Assembly: GCF_024448135.1 (NCBI RefSeq)
Contig: NZ_JAMRYX010000091.1
Span: forward strand, 19,920 to 83,919
Reading direction: 5' to 3'
DNA length: 64,000 nucleotides
From: Methylocystis suflitae
Lineage (GTDB): Bacteria; Pseudomonadota; Alphaproteobacteria; Rhizobiales; Beijerinckiaceae
Shown: positions 27,689 through 38,996 of the stretch, piece by piece
Position numbering within the stretch: the stretch's first letter is position 1
How the letters are laid out: every line of letters begins with the position of its first letter
Translations under genes and position numbers: made by a program
Notes under the pieces: model-generated
What the model saw: the letters and a program-made list of their open reading frames with translations, nothing else
What the model was told of the DNA's origin: nothing
Database searches by the model: none

Positions 27689-28030
27689 CTAAGCGGCGAG
27701 GTCGACGAATACGCGGCCGTCGGGATCCTCGATCTCGACAATCCAAAGGTCCGGGTCGAACATGATCTCGCGCTTAAGCCTCTGCTCGGCCTCCGCCGGA
27801 TCAAGCCAGTCGCCTGCGTGGACGCGCGCGAACAGCCGATCGACTCCCTCCGGCGGCTCTTCGCTCTGCGGGGCAGGGCCATAGACCGCGGCGCGCCCGT
27901 CAAGCCGATCGAGCTTTACAAAGATAGCGCCGGCCTCGGCGGCGCCGCGCCGGCGCAGCATGGCGACCGCGCCTTGCACCTCGGCCCGGCGGATTAGCGC
28001 GGAGACGAATATGTCGGACCTCAGTCGCAT
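27689..28030 (-). CDS. DUF1491 family protein
   Basis: A 113-residue protein with the DUF1491 pattern: RLRSDIFVSALIRRAEVQGA at the N-terminus, AGAIFVKLDRLDGRAAVYGP in the middle and REIMFDPDLWIVEIEDPDGR near the end. The family occurs in Alphaproteobacteria and has no known role. It lies about 50 bases downstream of the peptidoglycan-binding gene in the same direction, so it is probably the last gene of the histidine-kinase operon. The hairpin repeat lies immediately after its stop. Confidence 0.87.
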   Translation of the reverse strand: MRLRSDIFVSALIRRAEVQGAVAMLRRRGAAEAGAIFVKLDRLDGRAAVYGPAPQSEEPPEGVDRLFARVHAGDWLDPAEAEQRLKREIMFDPDLWIVEIEDPDGRVFVDLAA

Positions 28031-28077
28031 GGGCGCAAACTAGCGCTTGAGCGGCATGATTGTCGAACGCGCGCGCC

Positions 28078-28825
28078 TTAAGGGAGCGGGAGGCGGGAGC
28101 GCGCCGCGAGCTGCTGCAGCAATTTCGGCGTGATCCGGCCTTTGACCGGAAGGCCGGCGTCGCCCTCGAACTTCTCCAAAGCCTGGCGCGTCGCGCCGCT
28201 GAGAACGCCGTCGGCGCGCACAACGTAGCCGAGCTTCAGGAGCGCGCGCTGCGCATAAAGAACGTTTTTGTCGACAGGCGCAGTCTTGTCGGCGCTGGCC
28301 GCCTTGTCGGCTTTGTTGGCCTTGTCGGCGCTTGGCTTAGCCGGCGGCGGATCGCCGACGATCAGCAGGCCGATCGCATCCCGCTTCTTGTCCGCGGCGT
28401 GCGGCGGATCCGCTTTCGCCGGCGCGTTCTTGCCCCAGTCGGGGCTTTTGGCGACGTCAAGCTTTTCGATTTTGCTGGCGATGGGATCTTTCAAGGAGGG
28501 GCGCGCCGGAAGGTCTGCGTCTCGCTCGATCCGTGCGGATTCCATCACGGCTGGTCGTCGCGCCGGCGGCGTCGGCGCGCCAACGACCGCGTTCGAAGGC
28601 TGAGACGAGAAGAGCGGCGCCGGATGTCTTCCGTCCTGGAGGAACAGCGCGTTCATGGGCACGCCGATCGCCGCCACGGCGGCGATGCCGAGGATAAGCG
28701 TGACGCCGATTCGCTTCGCGCCAAACACGCGCGCAAGGACTGAGCGACGACCATTGCGCCGTCCGTCGCGCGGCGGGGCGCGATCCGCGGGAGAAGCCTG
28801 AAAGCGAGAGGCGTAGAGCGAGGCG

Positions 28826-28833
<8 letters not shown>
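28078..28833 (-). CDS. membrane-anchored peptidoglycan-binding protein
   Basis: A 251-residue protein with a basic cytoplasmic N-terminus and one membrane anchor near residues 43-63 (VTLILGIAAVAAIGVPMNALF). A long Pro/Ala/Lys-rich periplasmic spacer follows, with ADKANKADKAASADKTA-like repeats. A C-terminal PG_binding_1 domain is present (AQRALLKLGYVVRADGVLSG, TRQALEKFEGDAGLPVKGRI). It probably attaches the inner membrane to the wall. It overlaps the histidine-kinase gene by eight bases, so the two are translationally coupled. Confidence 0.8.
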
Positions 28834-30670
<1,837 letters not shown>

Positions 30671-30883
30671 GGCGTACGCTCCTTATCGCCAACAGCGATA
30701 GCAGGGCGTCCTTAAGCAGCCGCTAAGCCGATGCGAAAGCTTCAACCGTTGCTCGGCGACGCATCGACATGGTTTGCATTTTATTGCCGTAACTTTCAGG
30801 GAAAGAATCGATGGAGCGTTTACGAAGGCTCAACCTAGCGGCCACATCACTTACACAGAAAACCGCTTCCCTGATGGAGACGA

Positions 30884-31168
30884 ATGTTGGTTTTTCTCGC
30901 CAAATGCGCGATTTGCATTCTCCTCGTCTGCGTCGCCCTGCAATGGCGCGCCGATCACGCGCCAGTTGCGCCGAAAAGCGCAGCCGTCCGCGCTTCAGCG
31001 CCGCAGCACGCGGCTGGCCTCGTGCAGGACGCCATCGAGAAGGTGTCCGCGCTTATTCGCGCCGGCGGCGACGCGCTCGCCAGCGCAGCGCGGGATAAAT
31101 GTCTGGCGGCGCCGCGCGACTGCCTCTCGGCGGCGCAGCGCGCACAGTCCGCCGGCCACGCGCAGTAA
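30884..31168 (+). CDS. small membrane/exported protein, DUF5330-like
   Basis: A 94-residue protein with a hydrophobic N-terminus (MLVFLAKCAICILLVCVALQ) that can act as signal or anchor, and a C-terminal segment DKCLAAPRDCLSAAQRA with two cysteines spaced as in DUF5330 proteins of Rhizobiales. GGAG lies five bases upstream of ATG 30884. It is divergent from the histidine-kinase gene. The family link is by resemblance only, and no function is known. Confidence 0.6.
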   Translation: MLVFLAKCAICILLVCVALQWRADHAPVAPKSAAVRASAPQHAAGLVQDAIEKVSALIRAGGDALASAARDKCLAAPRDCLSAAQRAQSAGHAQ

Positions 31169-31359
31169 CAGCCAATCCACGAGGGCATAGCGTGCAATAG
31201 CCGCCGCTGCGCCGGTTTTGCAGAATCAGTTTTTTGACACTAAACATGGTCGCGCTTGGCGCGCGATTTTGAGGCCGAACCGCCACCGAGGCCATTCCGT
31301 TTTTGCTCGCGCGACCCGTTCGCACATCGCGAGCCATCCTCTCCCTAAAGGAGGCGGCC

Positions 31360-31953
31360 ATGTCCGAAGAAACTTCAACGCAACCCGAAGATACGGTTTC
31401 CCGCTCCGAACTGACCAATCTGCAGGAGCAGCTCAAAGCGACGCGCATGGAGCGCGACCGGCAGATTTTCGAGAAGTCCGAGATCGTCGCGAAGGCGAAC
31501 GCCTACGCAAAGGAGCGCGACGACGTTCGCGACAGCCTGGCGGCGATGACCGCGGAGCGCGACCGCCTCGCCGCTGAGAACGCCGGGGCGTCGACGAAAC
31601 TGCTTGAGACCTCCCGGCAGCTCGAAGCCGCCAATCGCCGGGCCGACGAGGCTGCGGCGGAGGTCGTGCGGCTGCGTCACGCGATCGCCACCGCGCCCTC
31701 ATCCGATCCCGCCGTCGTGCTGTGGAGCCTCATCTCGGAAAAGACCAGGGATGGCGTCGCCTGGGTAAGGGGCAAGATTCCCGCCGACAGCGCGGCTTTG
31801 CCCTGGTTCGACAAGACGGTCTCGCTCGTGACCCAGGTCGGCTGCATGGCCGTGAAGGCGGCGGACGCCTTCATTCGCTGGGCCGTGCCCAAAGCCATTG
31901 AGCTTTTTAACAAGGGCAAGGCGGAGCTCGAGGCGCGAATGGAGAAGAAATAG
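31360..31953 (+). CDS. coiled-coil protein of unknown function
   Basis: A 197-residue protein beginning MSEETSTQPEDTVSRSE, with a strong AAAGGAGG ribosome-binding site. Residues about 18-110 form a long heptad coiled coil (LQEQLKATRMERDRQIFEKS, LETSRQLEAANRRADEAAAE). The C-terminal part has conserved-looking amphipathic helices (DGVAWVRGKIPADSAALPWF and RWAVPKAIELFNKGKAELEA). There is no signal peptide. It lies upstream of lepA with 111 bases between. Function unknown. Confidence 0.8.
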   Translation: MSEETSTQPEDTVSRSELTNLQEQLKATRMERDRQIFEKSEIVAKANAYAKERDDVRDSLAAMTAERDRLAAENAGASTKLLETSRQLEAANRRADEAAAEVVRLRHAIATAPSSDPAVVLWSLISEKTRDGVAWVRGKIPADSAALPWFDKTVSLVTQVGCMAVKAADAFIRWAVPKAIELFNKGKAELEARMEKK

Positions 31954-32064
31954 CCTTCCCAAAGGCTCCGGCGCGCCCCCTGGGGCGCCCTGCGCTCGAA
32001 ATGGCGCCGGGCGCGGGCGGACGCGCCCTTTCATTCCTTGGCGGGCGCTGCTATCCCCGCGCAC

Positions 32065-33870
32065 ATGACCGCCCACAAGATCGAAAACATCCGCAATTTC
32101 TCGATTGTCGCGCATATCGACCACGGCAAATCGACCCTGGCCGACAGGCTCATTCAGGAGACCGGGACGGTCGCCGCGCGCGACATGGTCGAGCAGGTGC
32201 TCGATTCGATGGATATCGAGCGCGAGCGCGGCATCACGATCAAGGCGCAGACCGTGCGCCTCAACTACAAGGCCAAGGACGGCAAGGATTACGTCCTCAA
32301 TCTGATGGACACGCCCGGCCACGTCGACTTCGCCTATGAGGTGTCCCGCTCGCTGAAGGCCTGCGAGGGCTCGCTGTTGGTCGTCGACGCCTCTCAGGGC
32401 GTCGAAGCGCAGACGCTGGCCAACGTCTATCAGGCGATCGACGCCGGCCATGAGATCGTTCCCGTCCTGAACAAGATCGATCTGCCGGCGGCCGAGCCCG
32501 ACCGCATCAAGGAGCAGATCGAGGAGGTCATTGGGCTCGACGCCTCGGGCGCGGTGCTCATTTCGGCCAAGACCGGCATCGGCATTCCCGACGTGCTCGA
32601 GGCGATTGTCACGCGCCTGCCGCCGCCAAATGGCGACGAGAAGGCGCCTTTGAAGGCGCTGCTCGTCGACAGCTGGTACGACGCTTATCTCGGCGTCGTT
32701 GTGCTGGTGCGAATCTTCGACGGAACCCTGAAGAAGGGCCAGAAGATCAAGATGATGGCGACCGACGCCCATTACGAAGTGGATAAGATTGGCGTCTTTC
32801 GTCCCAAAATGCAGGATGTCGCGTCGCTTGGTCCCGGCGAAGTCGGCTTCATCACGGCGCAGATCAAGCAGGTGGCGGATACGCGCGTCGGCGATACGAT
32901 CACCGACGACAAAAAGCCCACGGCCGAGGCGCTGCCGGGCTTCAAGCCGGCGCAGCCCGTGGTGTTCTGCGGACTTTTCCCCGTGGACGCCGCCGACTTC
33001 GAGGATTTGCGCGCGGCGATCGGCAAGCTGCGCCTCAATGACGCCAGCTTCTCCTACGAAATGGAGACCTCCGCCGCGCTCGGCTTCGGATTCCGCTGCG
33101 GTTTCCTGGGCTTGCTCCATCTCGAAATCATTCAGGAGCGGCTGCAGCGGGAATTCAATCTCGACCTCATCGCGACGGCGCCGTCGGTCATCTACAAGAT
33201 CACCTTGACGAACGGCGACGAGATCGAGCTGCACAACCCCGCCGACATGCCCGACGTCGTGAAGATCGAGGAGATCAAGGAGCCTTGGATCCGGGCTACG
33301 ATCCTAACGCCCGACGACTATCTCGGCTCGGTGCTGAAACTCTGTCAGGACCGGCGCGGCGTGCAGGTCGATCTCAACTATGTCGGCAAGCGCGCCATGG
33401 CTGTGTACGATCTGCCGCTCAACGAGGTGGTGTTTGATTTCTATGACCGGCTGAAGTCGATCTCGAAGGGCTATGCGTCCTTTGATTATCAGATCACCGA
33501 CTATCGCGCCGGCGATCTCGTCAAGATGAGCATTCTCGTCAACGCCGAGCCGGTCGACGCGCTCTCCATGCTCGTGCATCGCACGCGCGCCGACGGACGT
33601 GGCCGGCAGATGTGCGAGAAATTAAAAGAGCTCATCCCGCCGCATATGTTCCAGGTGCCGATTCAGGCGGCGATCGGCGGCAAGATCATTGCGCGCGAGA
33701 CGGTGCGCGCCTTCCGCAAGGATGTCACCGCAAAATGCTATGGCGGCGACGTGACCCGCAAGCGCAAGCTCCTGGAGAAGCAGAAGGAAGGCAAGAAGAA
33801 GATGCGCCAGTTCGGCCGCGTCGAGATTCCGCAGGAAGCGTTCATCGCCGCGCTGAAAATGGAGGAGTAA
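32065..33870 (+). CDS. lepA: elongation factor 4 (LepA)
   Basis: Ribosome-bound GTPase of 601 residues related to EF-G, implicated in translation initiation/ribosome biogenesis and back-translocation. The GTPase domain has [43 protein letters not shown] and [11 protein letters not shown]. The LepA-specific C-terminal domain is present ([20 protein letters not shown], preceded by RKDVT). ATG 32065 ([20 protein letters not shown]) fits the family; the frame is open further upstream. Its stop overlaps the next start (TAATG). Confidence 0.97.
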   Translation: MTAHKIENIRNFSIVAHIDHGKSTLADRLIQETGTVAARDMVEQVLDSMDIERERGITIKAQTVRLNYKAKDGKDYVLNLMDTPGHVDFAYEVSRSLKACEGSLLVVDASQGVEAQTLANVYQAIDAGHEIVPVLNKIDLPAAEPDRIKEQIEEVIGLDASGAVLISAKTGIGIPDVLEAIVTRLPPPNGDEKAPLKALLVDSWYDAYLGVVVLVRIFDGTLKKGQKIKMMATDAHYEVDKIGVFRPKMQDVASLGPGEVGFITAQIKQVADTRVGDTITDDKKPTAEALPGFKPAQPVVFCGLFPVDAADFEDLRAAIGKLRLNDASFSYEMETSAALGFGFRCGFLGLLHLEIIQERLQREFNLDLIATAPSVIYKITLTNGDEIELHNPADMPDVVKIEEIKEPWIRATILTPDDYLGSVLKLCQDRRGVQVDLNYVGKRAMAVYDLPLNEVVFDFYDRLKSISKGYASFDYQITDYRAGDLVKMSILVNAEPVDALSMLVHRTRADGRGRQMCEKLKELIPPHMFQVPIQAAIGGKIIARETVRAFRKDVTAKCYGGDVTRKRKLLEKQKEGKKKMRQFGRVEIPQEAFIAALKMEE

Positions 33871-34502
33871 TGACGGCCGCCGATCCGACGGCTCTGGATC
33901 TATTGCAAGCGGATTTCTCAGAGCTTTTCATCCAGCTTTCGGAGATCGAGCGGCGCATTCGCGAACGCATCACGGAGCATGCCGTCGGCAATAGATTAAA
34001 GGGCAATGAGCGCGTCGGTTGGCTCGGCGAAGTATATGGAAAGACGCTCTTCGGCGGTTCATTGGTCGGCGATGAGCACGAGCACGATTTCGAGACCCCT
34101 GCCGGCTGGCGCGTTTCGGTCAAGACAAGAAAAGGTTGGGGTAAAGGCTGGAAGCAAACAAGCCCTATTCCGACCTACGACGGCGATCAGTGCCCCACTC
34201 ATCTGCTGTTCGTCCATCTCGACGACCATTATGCGATCGATCGCATTTGGCTTTTTTGTTGGAAAGAGTTAGTTGCCGCGAAACGATTCAAGGTGCACAA
34301 AGTTCGTGGGATGCATCGTTCTTACGTGTTTAGACTGGCCGAAAGGCGAGATGCTCCGAACATCGTATATCCGCGATCTTCGATCAGCGGCTTTTCGGAG
34401 ACGAATCATCTTCTGAACAGCCCGTGCAACGCCGAGCGCCTGCGCGCTGCCATCCAGGAACTCGACGCGGGGCGTGGAAAAGAGCGCAAGCTCGTTGAAT
34501 GA
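33870..34502 (+). CDS. hypothetical protein, possible PD-(D/E)XK-like fold
   Basis: A 210-residue protein I do not recognise. An N-terminal helix (LLQADFSELFIQLSEIERRI) precedes a segment that looks like a restriction-nuclease core: E54 in VGWLGEVYGKTLF, then D73 in EHDFETPAGW and K85 in RVSVKTRKGW. An acidic residue at the usual position before the lysine is replaced by serine, so activity is uncertain. The C-terminus (IVYPRSSISGFSETNHLLN) is unusual. It is coupled to lepA by a TAATG overlap. It also overlaps a YoeB remnant by four bases, so it may derive from a mobile or defence locus. Confidence 0.65.
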   Translation: MTAADPTALDLLQADFSELFIQLSEIERRIRERITEHAVGNRLKGNERVGWLGEVYGKTLFGGSLVGDEHEHDFETPAGWRVSVKTRKGWGKGWKQTSPIPTYDGDQCPTHLLFVHLDDHYAIDRIWLFCWKELVAAKRFKVHKVRGMHRSYVFRLAERRDAPNIVYPRSSISGFSETNHLLNSPCNAERLRAAIQELDAGRGKERKLVE

Positions 34503-34615
34503 AGTTCGTCTTCTCCGAGCAGGCTTGGGCCGATTATTTCTATAGGCAGACACAGGATAAAAAGACTCCCGAACGCATCAATACGCTCATCAACTCGAAG
34601 ACGGCGCCTTGCTGA
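34499..34615 (+). pseudogene. N-terminal remnant of a Txe/YoeB toxin
   Basis: A 38-codon open frame starting MKFVFSEQAWADYFYRQTQD and continuing KKTPERINTLINS before a divergent tail and a stop. This matches the first third of YoeB/Txe mRNA interferases (compare MKxxWSExxWxDYLYWQxxD and the KRINxLIxD helix). The catalytic C-terminal portion is missing, so it should be inactive. It overlaps the upstream gene by four bases (ATGA), and no YefM antitoxin precedes it. Confidence 0.75.
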
Positions 34616-34645
34616 TTGCTCAGTGTCGCTATCATTATTGACGTC

Positions 34646-35548
34646 TTACTCCCTTGCCAGCGCGATCATCACCGCGCCGATCAGCATCACCGCCGCGCCA
34701 AGCAGCCGGCCGCTCGACTCCTCCTTCAGCACACGTCCGCTCGCGACCACGGTAAAGAGCGCCGACAATCGCTTGATGGCGATCACGTAAGGCGTGAACA
34801 GCACGGTGAGCGCCCACATCTGCAAAGTATTGCCGAAGGCCATCGCCGAACCCGCGCCGATGGCGTAACGCAAATCGAACGCGCTTGGCGCGGCGCGCCG
34901 CGCGGCAAGCCAGTAGAGCAGGGCGCAGAGCGAGATGACGATCGTCACCGCCGCGATCCAGATGAGCGGCGTCGACGCCCTGACGCCGAGCTTGTCGATG
35001 TTGGCGGTGACGCTCCAGATCAATGCGGTGCCGATCATCATCCGCGCGCCTTTGTCGCGCACGAAGACATGGAAGTTGAAGCGGCGCCCATTTGCCCGGT
35101 CTGCGTCGAGCAAGCCGACGCCCAGCACGGTAAACAGCACGCCGAAGACGCCCATTGGCGGGGCATGCTCGCCGGTCATGATCGGCGAGGTGAACAGCAT
35201 CAGCACGGGCGTGAGCAGAACGAGCGGCGCCACCAGCGACGCGTCGGACAGTCGAAAGGCGCGGATGTACAGCACATAGGCGACGACATTTAGCGCGCCT
35301 GACCAGGTCAGCAGAGTCCAGAAACCAGGCGTCGTCAGCGATGCGAGCGTTTCGCGCGGCGCACTGAGCAGGCCCGGATAGTAAATGAGGCAAGCAAGGC
35401 TCAGCAGGACAGCGCCCGCGCACCATTGCGCGGCGAGAATGGCGCGATCGTCGGCCGTTCGCGTCGCGGCCTTTGTGCCGAGATCGGTGACGGATTGGCA
35501 AATGGCGGTGACGAGGGAGGCGAAGAGAGCAAGAAGCGCGATGTCCAT
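34646..35548 (-). CDS. EamA/DMT-superfamily transporter
   Basis: A 300-residue inner-membrane protein with ten membrane segments in two EamA halves (start MDIALLALFASLVTAICQSV; second half from about residue 155, MMIGTALIWSVTANIDKLGV). Family landmarks are IRAFRLSDASLVAPLVLLTP and FTPYVIAIKRLSALFTVVAS. DMT members export amino acids or other small molecules; the substrate is not predictable. It is convergent with the YoeB remnant and lies about 130 bases from the methyltransferase gene. Confidence 0.87.
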   Translation of the reverse strand: MDIALLALFASLVTAICQSVTDLGTKAATRTADDRAILAAQWCAGAVLLSLACLIYYPGLLSAPRETLASLTTPGFWTLLTWSGALNVVAYVLYIRAFRLSDASLVAPLVLLTPVLMLFTSPIMTGEHAPPMGVFGVLFTVLGVGLLDADRANGRRFNFHVFVRDKGARMMIGTALIWSVTANIDKLGVRASTPLIWIAAVTIVISLCALLYWLAARRAAPSAFDLRYAIGAGSAMAFGNTLQMWALTVLFTPYVIAIKRLSALFTVVASGRVLKEESSGRLLGAAVMLIGAVMIALARE

Positions 35549-35615
35549 GGCGCGCTATAGCGCATGATCAGCGAGAGTGGGAGTTGGCTTTGCCTGAGAT
35601 ATCGAGCGCGCGGCA

Positions 35616-35640
35616 AACCCTCTCCCGACGGGAGAGGGTT
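35616..35640. repeat. short perfect palindromic repeat between two genes
   Basis: AACCCTCTCCC, loop GAC, and its exact complement GGGAGAGGGTT: an 11-bp stem. It is of the same CTCTCCC...GGGAGAG type as the elements at 21634 and 37849. It lies 36 bases after the stop of the minus-strand methyltransferase gene, where it could stop transcription; read on that strand, three T residues follow. Confidence 0.75.
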
Positions 35641-35675
35641 GCGCGCCTCGTCTTGAAAGAGAAGCGCGCGTCGCC

Positions 35676-36422
35676 TCAGGCGCCGGGCTTCGCCGCGGTC
35701 ACCAGCGTGTCCACGCCGTCGCGGAATTCGACCGCGACCGGCGCGAAGCCCGCAGCGCGCAACTGCTCCATAGCAGGCTCGAAATACATGATGTGCTGGG
35801 GCGATTCGTCGCTCAAGAGGTGCAGGATCCAGTCTTCGAGCAGATCGAGTCGGTTCATCTTCGTGAATATCTTGAACCAATCCCGCACCACGGCTTGCGT
35901 ATCGGCCAGATGCGCCGCCAGGTCGTCCATCGCGTAGCGGTCGCCGTTGACGAAAATTCCGCCCGGCTTCAGGACACGGAAAATTTCCGAAACGACGGCC
36001 TGACGGTAGTCCTCAGGAAAATTATGGATCGCGTAATTCGAAATGACGACATCCATGCGCGCATCCGGCAGCGTGCGGAGCGCCGTCAGCGCATCGGCTT
36101 CGATAAATTTGACGCGGCCCGCCAAGGCGTAATCGGCAAGATTGGTTCGCGCCTGATTCAGCATTTCGCCGGCGCTGTCGATCGCGGTGAGCCTGAGGTC
36201 GTCCCGCGCCGAGAGCGCCGCCAGCGTGCTGATCCCCGTTCCGCAGCCGATCTCGAAGCCATCGATCGGCCCTGCGTCGGAACGCCACTCCGCGACCCGG
36301 TCGCCGATCTTTTTGGCGAGCGTGGCGGCGTTTGGACACATCAGCCGCAGCACGTCATATTCAGCCGCAATGGGCCCAGTGAAAGGATTCTCTTGAAGCG
36401 CGGACATGCGGCTTTTTTTCAT
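35676..36422 (-). CDS. class I SAM-dependent methyltransferase
   Basis: A 248-residue methyltransferase with the Rossmann core: motif I GFEIGCGTGISTLAALSAR, motif II LTAIDSAGEML, and motif IV MDVVISNYAIHNFPEDYRQA followed by FRVLKPGGIFVNGD. The substrate is unknown; the pattern resembles small-molecule (type 11) enzymes. ATG 36422 (MKKSRMSALQ) is used; ATG 36407 is an alternative. It is divergent from proA. Confidence 0.85.
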   Translation of the reverse strand: MKKSRMSALQENPFTGPIAAEYDVLRLMCPNAATLAKKIGDRVAEWRSDAGPIDGFEIGCGTGISTLAALSARDDLRLTAIDSAGEMLNQARTNLADYALAGRVKFIEADALTALRTLPDARMDVVISNYAIHNFPEDYRQAVVSEIFRVLKPGGIFVNGDRYAMDDLAAHLADTQAVVRDWFKIFTKMNRLDLLEDWILHLLSDESPQHIMYFEPAMEQLRAAGFAPVAVEFRDGVDTLVTAAKPGA

Positions 36423-36501
36423 ATCGCGAGAGGCCTCGCAAGGGCGGCTTTTCTTGCCGGGGCCGCCATGTTAGCGAAACTCCAGATCCGTTGAGAAAGC
36501 T

Positions 36502-37806
36502 ATGACGCAGGCATTACGCAGCGAGCCGCAGGCAGGCGGCGCAGACGCGACGCTGAGCGACTCATTTGTCGCGCTCGGGCGCGCCGCGCGCGCTGCGGCG
36601 CGGGCGGCGGCGCTCGCCTCCACCGACGCCAAGAACAATGCGCTGCGCGAAGCCGCCGGCGAAATTCGCCGCCAGAGCAACGCCATACTCGCCGCCAATG
36701 CGCTCGACGTCGCTGACGCCAAGGCGCGCGGAACGGCGGCGTCCTTTCTCGATCGGCTGACGCTCGATCCCGCCCGCGTCGAGGCGATCGCCCGTGGACT
36801 GGAGGAGATCGCCGATCTCCCGGATCCTGTCGGCCGCATTCTGGCGAGTTTCGATCGCCCGAACGGCCTGAAGATCGAGCGCGTCTCGACGCCGCTCGGC
36901 GTCATCGGCGTGATTTACGAAAGCCGGCCCAATGTCACCGCCGACGCTGGCGCTCTGTGTCTCAAGGCCGGCAACGCCGTGATCCTGCGCGGCGGCTCTG
37001 AGAGCCTGCGCTCCTCGGCCGCCATCCACGCCTGCCTTGTCGCGGGGCTGAAGGCCGCGGGGCTTCCAGAAGCGGCGATCTCGCTTGTCGCGACCGCGGA
37101 CCGCGCCGCCGTCGGCGCGATGCTGGCGGGCCTCGACGGCAATATCGACGTGATCGTGCCGCGCGGCGGCAAGAGTCTGGTCGCCCGCGTGCAGCATGAG
37201 GCGCGCGTGCCGGTTTTTGCGCATCTTGAAGGCATCGTGCATGTCTTCGTGCATAGGGACGCCGATCTCGAAATGGCGAAACGCGTGTTGCTGAACGCCA
37301 AGATGCGGCGCACTGGCATTTGCGGCGCGGCGGAGACGCTGCTCGTCGACAAGGCCTGCGCCGCGACCCACCTTCAGCCGCTCGTCTCGATGCTGATCGA
37401 TACAGGCTGTGAAGTGCGCGGCGACGCCGCAACACAAGCCGCGGACGCGCGCGTGAAGCCGGCGAGCGAAGACGACTGGCGCGCTGAATATCTCGACGCG
37501 ATCATCGCGGCGCGGGTCGTCGACGGGCTAGCGGGCGCGATTGATCATATTGAGACCTATGGCTCGCATCACACCGATTGCATCATCACGCGCGACGTGG
37601 AAGCGGCGCAGCGCTTCATGAACGAGGTTGATTCCGCGATCGTGCTGCACAACGCCTCGACGCAATTCGCCGACGGCGGCGAATTCGGCTTTGGCGCCGA
37701 GATCGGCATCGCCACGGGCCGCATGCATGCGCGCGGACCCGTCGGCGTCGAGCAGCTGACCTCGTTCAAATATCGCGTCTACGGCGACGGTCAGGTGCGG
37801 GGGTGA
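36502..37806 (+). CDS. proA: glutamate-5-semialdehyde dehydrogenase
   Basis: Reduces gamma-glutamyl phosphate to glutamate-5-semialdehyde with NADPH in proline synthesis. The 434-residue protein has the family motifs [33 protein letters not shown] and [20 protein letters not shown], the expected catalytic cysteine C274 in [15 protein letters not shown], and the end segment [20 protein letters not shown]. Length is normal. It is followed by nadD, a conserved order in Rhizobiales, but proB is not immediately upstream here. Confidence 0.96.
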   Translation: MTQALRSEPQAGGADATLSDSFVALGRAARAAARAAALASTDAKNNALREAAGEIRRQSNAILAANALDVADAKARGTAASFLDRLTLDPARVEAIARGLEEIADLPDPVGRILASFDRPNGLKIERVSTPLGVIGVIYESRPNVTADAGALCLKAGNAVILRGGSESLRSSAAIHACLVAGLKAAGLPEAAISLVATADRAAVGAMLAGLDGNIDVIVPRGGKSLVARVQHEARVPVFAHLEGIVHVFVHRDADLEMAKRVLLNAKMRRTGICGAAETLLVDKACAATHLQPLVSMLIDTGCEVRGDAATQAADARVKPASEDDWRAEYLDAIIAARVVDGLAGAIDHIETYGSHHTDCIITRDVEAAQRFMNEVDSAIVLHNASTQFADGGEFGFGAEIGIATGRMHARGPVGVEQLTSFKYRVYGDGQVRG

Positions 37807-37848
37807 GTGGTCTCTTGGGTGGCGCGCTGCGCGAGCCCTTGAAGCGTC

Positions 37849-37953
37849 CCTTCTTCCGCTTGCGGGAGAAGGCGCCGCGCGAAGGCGCGACGGATGAGGG
37901 CCCTCACTCGGCTCGACTTCCTCGAGTCACCCGATCCCGCAAGCGGGAGAGGG
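37849..37953. repeat. palindromic repeat cluster reaching the nadD start
   Basis: Three short inverted repeats lie between proA and nadD: CCTTCTTCCGCTTGCGGGAG followed by AAGG (about 37849-37872), the self-complementary GAGGGCCCTC at 37896-37905, and CCCGCAAGCGGG (about 37936-37947) followed by AGAGGGA. The last copy abuts the nadD start codon, so its GGGAGAGGGA serves as the ribosome-binding region. The type matches the repeats at 21634 and 35616. Confidence 0.65.
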
Positions 37954-37954
37954 A

Positions 37955-38554
37955 ATGATCCCCCGTCTCCCGCCCAACGCTCCCGGCATGCGCATTGGCC
38001 TTTTCGGCGGCTCGTTCGATCCGCCGCATGAAGGCCATGCGCTCGTTTCGCGCGTCGCGCTGACGCGGCTAAAACTCGATCGGCTGTGGTGGGTTGTCTC
38101 GCCCGGCAATCCGCTTAAGGACGCGCGCCAACTGCCGTCAATCGAAGCGCGAATAGCGGCGGCGAAAAAGATCCTGCGCGATCCACGGGTCGCCTTCACC
38201 GGATTCGAGGCTGAGATCGGCGCACGCTACACTTGCGACACGCTCGAATTCCTGCACGCGCATTGTCCGGGCGTGCGCTTCGTCTGGATTATGGGCGCGG
38301 ATAATCTTTTGCAGTTCCATCGCTGGCGACGATGGAAAGAGATTGCGCAAAGCATGCCCATCGCCGTCATCGACCGGCCGGGCGCGACGCTCAAAGCCGC
38401 CAACGCCAAGGCGGCGGTCTATTTCAAGAGCGCGAGGATTCCCGAGAGCGAGGCCGGTAGGCTCGCCGTGACGCCACCGCCGGCGATCGTCTACCTGCAC
38501 GGGCCGAGACTCGAGCGTTCGTCGACCGAACTGCGCGCCGGGACGCGTTCATGA
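37955..38554 (+). CDS. nadD: nicotinate-nucleotide adenylyltransferase
   Basis: Joins nicotinate mononucleotide and ATP to give deamido-NAD; cytoplasmic. The 199-residue protein has the nucleotidyltransferase motif GLFGGSFDPPHEGHALVSR, LWWVVSPGNPLKD, FVWIMGADNLLQFHRWRRW, and the C-terminal signature RSSTELRAG (ISSTxIR type). ATG 37955 (MIPRLPPNAPGMRIG) is used; this N-terminal extension occurs in rhizobial NadD, but ATG 37988 is possible. The rsfS gene that commonly follows is absent. Confidence 0.94.
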   Translation: MIPRLPPNAPGMRIGLFGGSFDPPHEGHALVSRVALTRLKLDRLWWVVSPGNPLKDARQLPSIEARIAAAKKILRDPRVAFTGFEAEIGARYTCDTLEFLHAHCPGVRFVWIMGADNLLQFHRWRRWKEIAQSMPIAVIDRPGATLKAANAKAAVYFKSARIPESEAGRLAVTPPPAIVYLHGPRLERSSTELRAGTRS

Positions 38555-38615
38555 ACGCGCTCCGGTTTGGTGAGGTGCGCTGAATCCGCGTCGGCTTTGG
38601 CGGAAAATGCTTTGG

Positions 38616-38948
38616 CTATTTGCGCTCGAAGAGCGGCAATATCCAGCGCTTATAGGCCCAGAAGCTCAGAGGAATGCCGACGAAGATCGCGACCCACATC
38701 AGAGCCGAATTGTCCGTGCCGTGCTCGTAGAAGCCGCCACCTTCGGTCACGGACTGCGTATAGGGATTGCGCACAAAGAGCGTAATCGCGAATGAGCCGA
38801 TGACGATCAGCGCCGTGGCGATGTAGAGGCTGCGCGGAATTACGAACTTCGGCAGCTGCGGCTGCGCCGGCGCCTCTTCAGGCCTGGGCGGCGGGGTTTC
38901 CTGTGGCTTATTCTGAGGCTTGCCCTCGTCGTGGGGTTCTTCGGTCAT
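38616..38948 (-). CDS. small protein with two membrane segments, unknown function
   Basis: A 110-residue protein starting MTEEPHDEGKPQNKPQETPP. It has an acidic/proline-rich cytoplasmic N-terminus, a membrane span (LYIATALIVIGSFAITLFV), a short loop with PYTQSVTEGGGFYEHGTDN, and a second span (MWVAIFVGIPLSFWAYKRWI). The start at 38948 has GGGAGAG about eight bases upstream; an earlier in-frame start at 38984 is weaker. It lies downstream of rimO in the same direction with a 48-base gap. No family recognised. Confidence 0.7.
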   Translation of the reverse strand: MTEEPHDEGKPQNKPQETPPPRPEEAPAQPQLPKFVIPRSLYIATALIVIGSFAITLFVRNPYTQSVTEGGGFYEHGTDNSALMWVAIFVGIPLSFWAYKRWILPLFERK

Positions 38949-38996
38949 GGGGCTTCTCTCCCGATATTTTGTGCTTGGCCCCAATATAGGGCTGCT

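Noticed and set aside
31699..33234. 511-codon minus-strand frame opposite lepA
   Set aside because: Shadow of lepA; no recognisable domain.
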